From: Bacillota bacterium
GTDB lineage: Bacteria > Bacillota > Clostridia > Acetivibrionales > DSM-2933
Assembly (NCBI GenBank): GCA_030705945.1
Contig: JAUZPS010000037.1
Span: 1-17,573, forward strand
Direction of reading: 5' to 3'
DNA length: 17,573 bases
Numbering within the stretch: position 1 is the first letter of the stretch; every line of letters begins with the position of its first letter. This document shows, piece by piece, positions 14,508 through 17,573 of the stretch. The notes beneath the pieces were generated by a model that made no database searches, was not told the DNA's origin, and saw only the letters and a program-made list of their open reading frames with translations. Both the position numbers and the translations under genes were made by a program.

Positions 14508-14540
14508 GAATTTTTAGTGTATAATTATAAAAAAGGGTGA

Positions 14541-14604
14541 AGCTATATATTCTGCAATAAACATTTTACATCCATTTTTTTATTGCAAAATATATGCCTC
14601 GATT
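14541..14604. repeat. Family C repeat, copy C1
   Basis: A 64-bp block repeated at 17422-17485 with about 56 of 64 identical bases by eye. Arms ATATTCTGCAATA and TATTGCAAAATAT (one mismatch) flank a conserved loop, AACATTTTACAT, and a T-run. It lies between the ABC ATPase terminator and the PucR-type gene, within its likely 5' region. Confidence 0.75.
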
Positions 14605-14668
14605 TTAATTATTTTTAAACATATGGGAAATTATTGTATCCTTAAAAAATTTAATGGGGTGACTTATT

Positions 14669-15823
14669 TTGCATGCTAAATTATATCAAAATCTTATACA
14701 TCAGATTAAGGAGACAATAACTGCAGAGTTTGGTATTATTGATGAAAATGGTGTTATAGTTGCATGTTCCGATGAAATGAAAATAGGCTCAACTAGCGAA
14801 GACGCTATGGAAATAATTCATTCAGATGAGAGAATACTCTGTATTGGCGGAGTTTCATATCAGAAAATTTTTAACCGTAACAGGCTGGAGGGTATTGTAT
14901 TTCTGGAAATGGATGGGGAAATAGGTCTAAAGTTTCTCTCCTTGATTTCGATAAATATGATGAGCATAAATAACCTCAATGAAGAGAAGTTAGATAAAAA
15001 CACTTTTGTAAAGAATATTATTTTAGATAATATTCTTCCAAGCGACATTCTTCAAAGAGCAAGAGAATTAAATCTTATAAACAATGTTTCAAGGATTGTG
15101 ATCCTTATAAAGACTGAGCAGACAAAAGACATGTCTGTTTGTGATATGGTTTATGATGTTGTTTTGAAATTATTTCCAAATAAATCAAAGGATTTTGTCA
15201 TAGCAGTAGATGAAGGGAATACTATTTTAATTAAGGAATTAAAAAATAAAGAAGATATTAACGAAATAGATATGACAGCCCAGACCATCCTGGATACATT
15301 AAATGCTGAGGTTATGGTAAACGCGTCCATTGGCATCGGTTCTATTGCTGAGAATATAAGAGATATAAAGACTTCTTATAAAGACGCTCAGTCAGCAATA
15401 CTTATAGGAGGCATATTTGAAAGTGAAAAAAGTGTTATAAACTACAATAACTTAGGCATTGGAAGGTTGATCTATCAGCTTCCGCCGACGCTATGCAGGC
15501 TATTTCTTAATGAAGTCTTTTCTGGAGAAGCTAAACTTTTAGATAAAACAGAATATAAATTAGAAGTAAAGCATGAAACAAAAGAAAAATTGGATAATGA
15601 TACTGTAACTACTGTGCTGAAATTCTTTGAGAACAACCAGAATGTGTCTGAAACTGCAAGAGTCATGTATCTTCACAGGAATTCCGTAGTTTATAGGTTG
15701 GATAAGGTTCAGCGGTTGACAGGTTTAGATATAAGGTCTTTTAATGATGCTGTAATTTTTAAAATTGCCCTTATGGTAAAGAAGTATCTGGATTATAGTG
15801 AGGGTAGGTTGAAAAATAAATAA
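14669..15823 (+). CDS. PucR/CdaR-type helix-turn-helix regulator
   Basis: A 384-residue cytoplasmic protein. The N-terminal part (about 1-100) looks like a small sensory domain (AEFGIIDENGVIVACSD, 19-35). The middle (about 130-270) resembles the GGDEF-like segment of CdaR proteins (VNASIGIGSIAENIRDIKTSYKDA). The C-terminal PucR-type HTH is clear at 325-376 (NVSETARVMYLHRNSVVYRLDKV, then LTGLDIRSFNDAVIFKIAL). I infer a TTG start (14669) with GGGGTGA upstream; no in-frame ATG fits. It lies 17 bp before ftsE, so the two are probably co-transcribed. The ligand and targets are unknown; control of the ftsEX operon is a reasonable guess. Confidence 0.88.
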   Translation: MHAKLYQNLIHQIKETITAEFGIIDENGVIVACSDEMKIGSTSEDAMEIIHSDERILCIGGVSYQKIFNRNRLEGIVFLEMDGEIGLKFLSLISINMMSINNLNEEKLDKNTFVKNIILDNILPSDILQRARELNLINNVSRIVILIKTEQTKDMSVCDMVYDVVLKLFPNKSKDFVIAVDEGNTILIKELKNKEDINEIDMTAQTILDTLNAEVMVNASIGIGSIAENIRDIKTSYKDAQSAILIGGIFESEKSVINYNNLGIGRLIYQLPPTLCRLFLNEVFSGEAKLLDKTEYKLEVKHETKEKLDNDTVTTVLKFFENNQNVSETARVMYLHRNSVVYRLDKVQRLTGLDIRSFNDAVIFKIALMVKKYLDYSEGRLKNK

Positions 15824-15840
15824 AAATTAGGGGTACTGCT

Positions 15841-16548
15841 GTGGTTAAGTTTGAGAACGTGACAAAGTTGTATGAAAATGGGACATTAGCTCTATCAGGA
15901 GTTAATTTAAAAATAAATAAAGGTGATTTCGCATTTTTCATTGGGCCAAGTGGATCGGGCAAATCTACTCTGATAAAACTCATATTAAGGGAGGAAGAGA
16001 CAACAGAAGGAGATGTTATAGTTAACGGTTTCAATGTCTCTACAATGCGGAGGAAGGATATTCCTCATCTAAGAAGGAGTATTGGAGTTGTATTCCAGGA
16101 TTTTAGACTTCTTCCCGGAAAGACAGTGTATGAGAATGTAGCCTTTGCAATGCAGATTGTTGAGGCAATGCCAAAAGAGATCCGCAGACGAGTTCCTATG
16201 ATATTGGGACTTGTGGGTTTGAGCAAAAAAGCCTCTGCTTACCCAAATCAACTATCGGGTGGAGAACAGCAGAGAGTGGCTCTAGCAAGAGCATTAGTGA
16301 ATAATCCCGCCCTTTTAGTCGCGGATGAACCAACAGGAAATTTAGATCCTGAGACCTCATGGGGAATTATCAAGCTCCTAAATGATATAAATCAAATGGG
16401 AACTACCATAATTGTGGCGACTCACGAGAAAAGCATTGTCGATGCTATGAAAAAGAGGGTTATAGCGCTTTCTAAGGGAGAAATTATAAGAGATCAGGAG
16501 AAAGGTTTGTACGAGAATGAAGATAAGAACCACGAAATACATAATTAA
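15841..16548 (+). CDS. ftsE: Cell-division ATP-binding protein FtsE
   Basis: ATPase partner of FtsX at the cytoplasmic membrane. In Firmicutes the complex activates cell-wall hydrolases during division or elongation rather than transporting a solute. It is 235 residues, typical size. Walker A GPSGSGKS (35-42), Q-loop VFQDFRLLPGKTVYENV (84-100), signature LSGGEQQR (138-145), Walker B ALLVADEPTGNLDP (157-170), switch His195. GTG start with AGGGGT 6 nt upstream. The last 32 bp overlap ftsX in another frame, implying coupled translation. Confidence 0.96.
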   Translation: MVKFENVTKLYENGTLALSGVNLKINKGDFAFFIGPSGSGKSTLIKLILREEETTEGDVIVNGFNVSTMRRKDIPHLRRSIGVVFQDFRLLPGKTVYENVAFAMQIVEAMPKEIRRRVPMILGLVGLSKKASAYPNQLSGGEQQRVALARALVNNPALLVADEPTGNLDPETSWGIIKLLNDINQMGTTIIVATHEKSIVDAMKKRVIALSKGEIIRDQEKGLYENEDKNHEIHN

Positions 16549-17410
16549 AGACGGAATTATTAACGCATATAGGAACAAGCTTATGTCTCTTGCCTCTATA
16601 ATTATTGTAACCGCGTCACTGCTGGTGTTTGGTATATTCTTGCTTATAAGTGTTAATATAAAATACAAAATTGATGATGTTATGCAAAAACAACTTCAGA
16701 TTGAAGTTTATTGTGATTCAAAGCTTGATGAAACACAGGTGGATAGTCTTGAAGTTCAGATACAGAAAAATCAATATGTATCAGATGTGAGAAAGGTAAC
16801 AAAAGAAGAAGCGTTAGAAAGATGCAAAAAGCTATTGGAGGAGAATGGCAAAATTTTAGAAGGCTATGATCAAAGCTTTCTGCCTGAATCATTTATAATT
16901 AAAATAAAAGACCCCGAACATATAAAAAGTGTGGTCGAGGATTTTAAAAAGCTGCAAGGCGTAGATGATGTAGGGTTTTTAGAGGATAATGTAGTAGAGC
17001 TTTCAAGTATATCATACTGGACGCGAATAATAAGCATACTAATATTGATTATTCTGTTGTCAGTATCAATATTTATTATTTCTAATACCATTAAATTGAC
17101 AGTATTCGCAAGAAGAAGAGAAATAAATATCATGAAATATATCGGAGCTACTGATTTGTTTATCCGCTTGCCATTTATTGTCGAAGGAATTATAATAGGC
17201 TTTATAGGCGCAGTTATATCCTTTGTAATAACCTATTATTTTTATACAACAATTGAAGGTCAGGTTAGTAAGGGTATAGTCGGAGAGAATTTTAATTTTA
17301 TAGATATAAATTCAATAGTATTGTATGTCATAGGTTCTTATTTTATAATCGGAACCATGGTTGGGGGTATAGGGAGCGGAATATCCATAAGAAAATATCT
17401 CCACGTTTAG
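16517..17410 (+). CDS. ftsX: Cell-division membrane protein FtsX
   Basis: A 297-residue integral membrane partner of FtsE. TM1 (about 24-46), an extracellular loop of roughly 120 residues (48-168) that in the family contacts a wall hydrolase or adaptor, then TM2 (170-191), TM3 (220-241) and TM4 (267-287). The cytoplasmic RRREINIMKYIGAT motif (199-212) between TM2 and TM3 is the FtsX/MacB-type coupling region. The ATG lies inside ftsE with AGGAGAAAGG about 11 nt upstream. Related loci often carry a secreted M23 peptidase and an S41 protease next; the window ends too soon to tell. Confidence 0.96.
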   Translation: MKIRTTKYIIKDGIINAYRNKLMSLASIIIVTASLLVFGIFLLISVNIKYKIDDVMQKQLQIEVYCDSKLDETQVDSLEVQIQKNQYVSDVRKVTKEEALERCKKLLEENGKILEGYDQSFLPESFIIKIKDPEHIKSVVEDFKKLQGVDDVGFLEDNVVELSSISYWTRIISILILIILLSVSIFIISNTIKLTVFARRREINIMKYIGATDLFIRLPFIVEGIIIGFIGAVISFVITYYFYTTIEGQVSKGIVGENFNFIDINSIVLYVIGSYFIIGTMVGGIGSGISIRKYLHV

Positions 17411-17421
17411 ATATATGTTTT

Positions 17422-17485
17422 AGCTATATATTTTGCAATAAACATTTTACATACTTTTTTATATTGCAAAATATACACCTTGATT
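17422..17485. repeat. Family C repeat, copy C2
   Basis: A second copy of the 64-bp block at 14541-14604, in the same orientation, starting 12 bp after the ftsX stop. Here the arms ATATTTTGCAATA and TATTGCAAAATAT are perfect. The two copies bracket the pucR-ftsE-ftsX segment as direct repeats. The hairpin could serve as a weak terminator, but no clean T-run follows the stem. Confidence 0.78.
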
Positions 17486-17486
17486 C

Positions 17487-17570
17487 ATAAGTTGCGAAAA
17501 GTTCAGCTTTGATAGTAAAATGCAGACGTATTAACTGCATTTTTAATGTAAAATCTTTTTCGTAACTTAT
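17487..17570. repeat. Family D hairpin element
   Basis: Outer arms ATAAGTTGCGAAAAG (17487-17501) and CTTTTTCGTAACTTAT (17555-17570) pair with one mismatch and one bulge. Inner arms AAAATGCAG (17517-17525) and CTGCATTTT (17535-17543) form a second stem. It lies 1 bp after C2 and runs to the window edge. Its right half recurs at 9201-9229 over the argD stop. Confidence 0.65.
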
Positions 17571-17573
17571 ATA

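Overview
The window looks like chromosome from a low-GC Gram-positive anaerobe of the class Clostridia. The signs are AT-rich DNA, strong AGGAGG-type ribosome sites, an AgrD-type peptide of the clostridial kind, a PucR/CdaR-type regulator next to ftsEX, and a clustered argC-argB-argD-carA-carB-argF locus. I cannot name the species.

Region 1 (1-2436) is accessory. A small gene on the minus strand (97-459) and an XRE repressor gene on the plus strand (951-1283) diverge from a control region holding two perfect consensus promoters (TTGACA-17-TATAAT) on opposite strands. The spacer of the minus-strand promoter is itself a perfect palindrome, so it looks like a built-in operator. Convergent to the repressor gene is a two-gene minus-strand operon. 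It encodes a ~7-TM membrane protein resembling the sensor half of AgrC without any kinase domain (1507-2436), followed by a 44-residue AgrD-like cyclic lactone autoinducer precursor (1343-1477). No AgrB, kinase or response regulator lies nearby. The operon ends in an intrinsic terminator that overlaps the 3' end of the XRE gene.

Region 2 (about 2860-13130) is a minus-strand arginine/carbamoyl-phosphate locus: argC, argB, argD, carA, carB, argF and a GNAT acetyltransferase. It appears to be two transcription units. Both argC and argD have a TTGAAT/TTGCAT-17-TATAAT promoter overlaid by two ARG-box-like sites with centres 20 bp apart, and a long hairpin with a T-run separates argB from argD. Together the genes make ornithine from N-acetylglutamate, make carbamoyl phosphate, and join them to citrulline. 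argJ, usually found between argC and argB in clostridia, is absent; that gap holds repeats instead.

Region 3 (13327-17410) is plus-strand. It carries a MalK/UgpC/MsmX-type sugar-importer ATPase with a strong terminator, then a PucR-type regulator-ftsE-ftsX operon for cell division and wall hydrolase control.

Four families of small non-coding repeats run through the window. Family A (four copies, 105 bp when complete) is a nearly full-length hairpin flanked by TATATA. Family B (three copies, ~95-100 bp) always follows a stop codon inside the arg locus in the same orientation, and twice abuts an A element exactly. Family C (two copies, ~64 bp) brackets the ftsEX operon. Family D has one copy at the right edge and a half copy that overlaps the argD stop codon. 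Their regular placement between genes is the least explained feature of the window.
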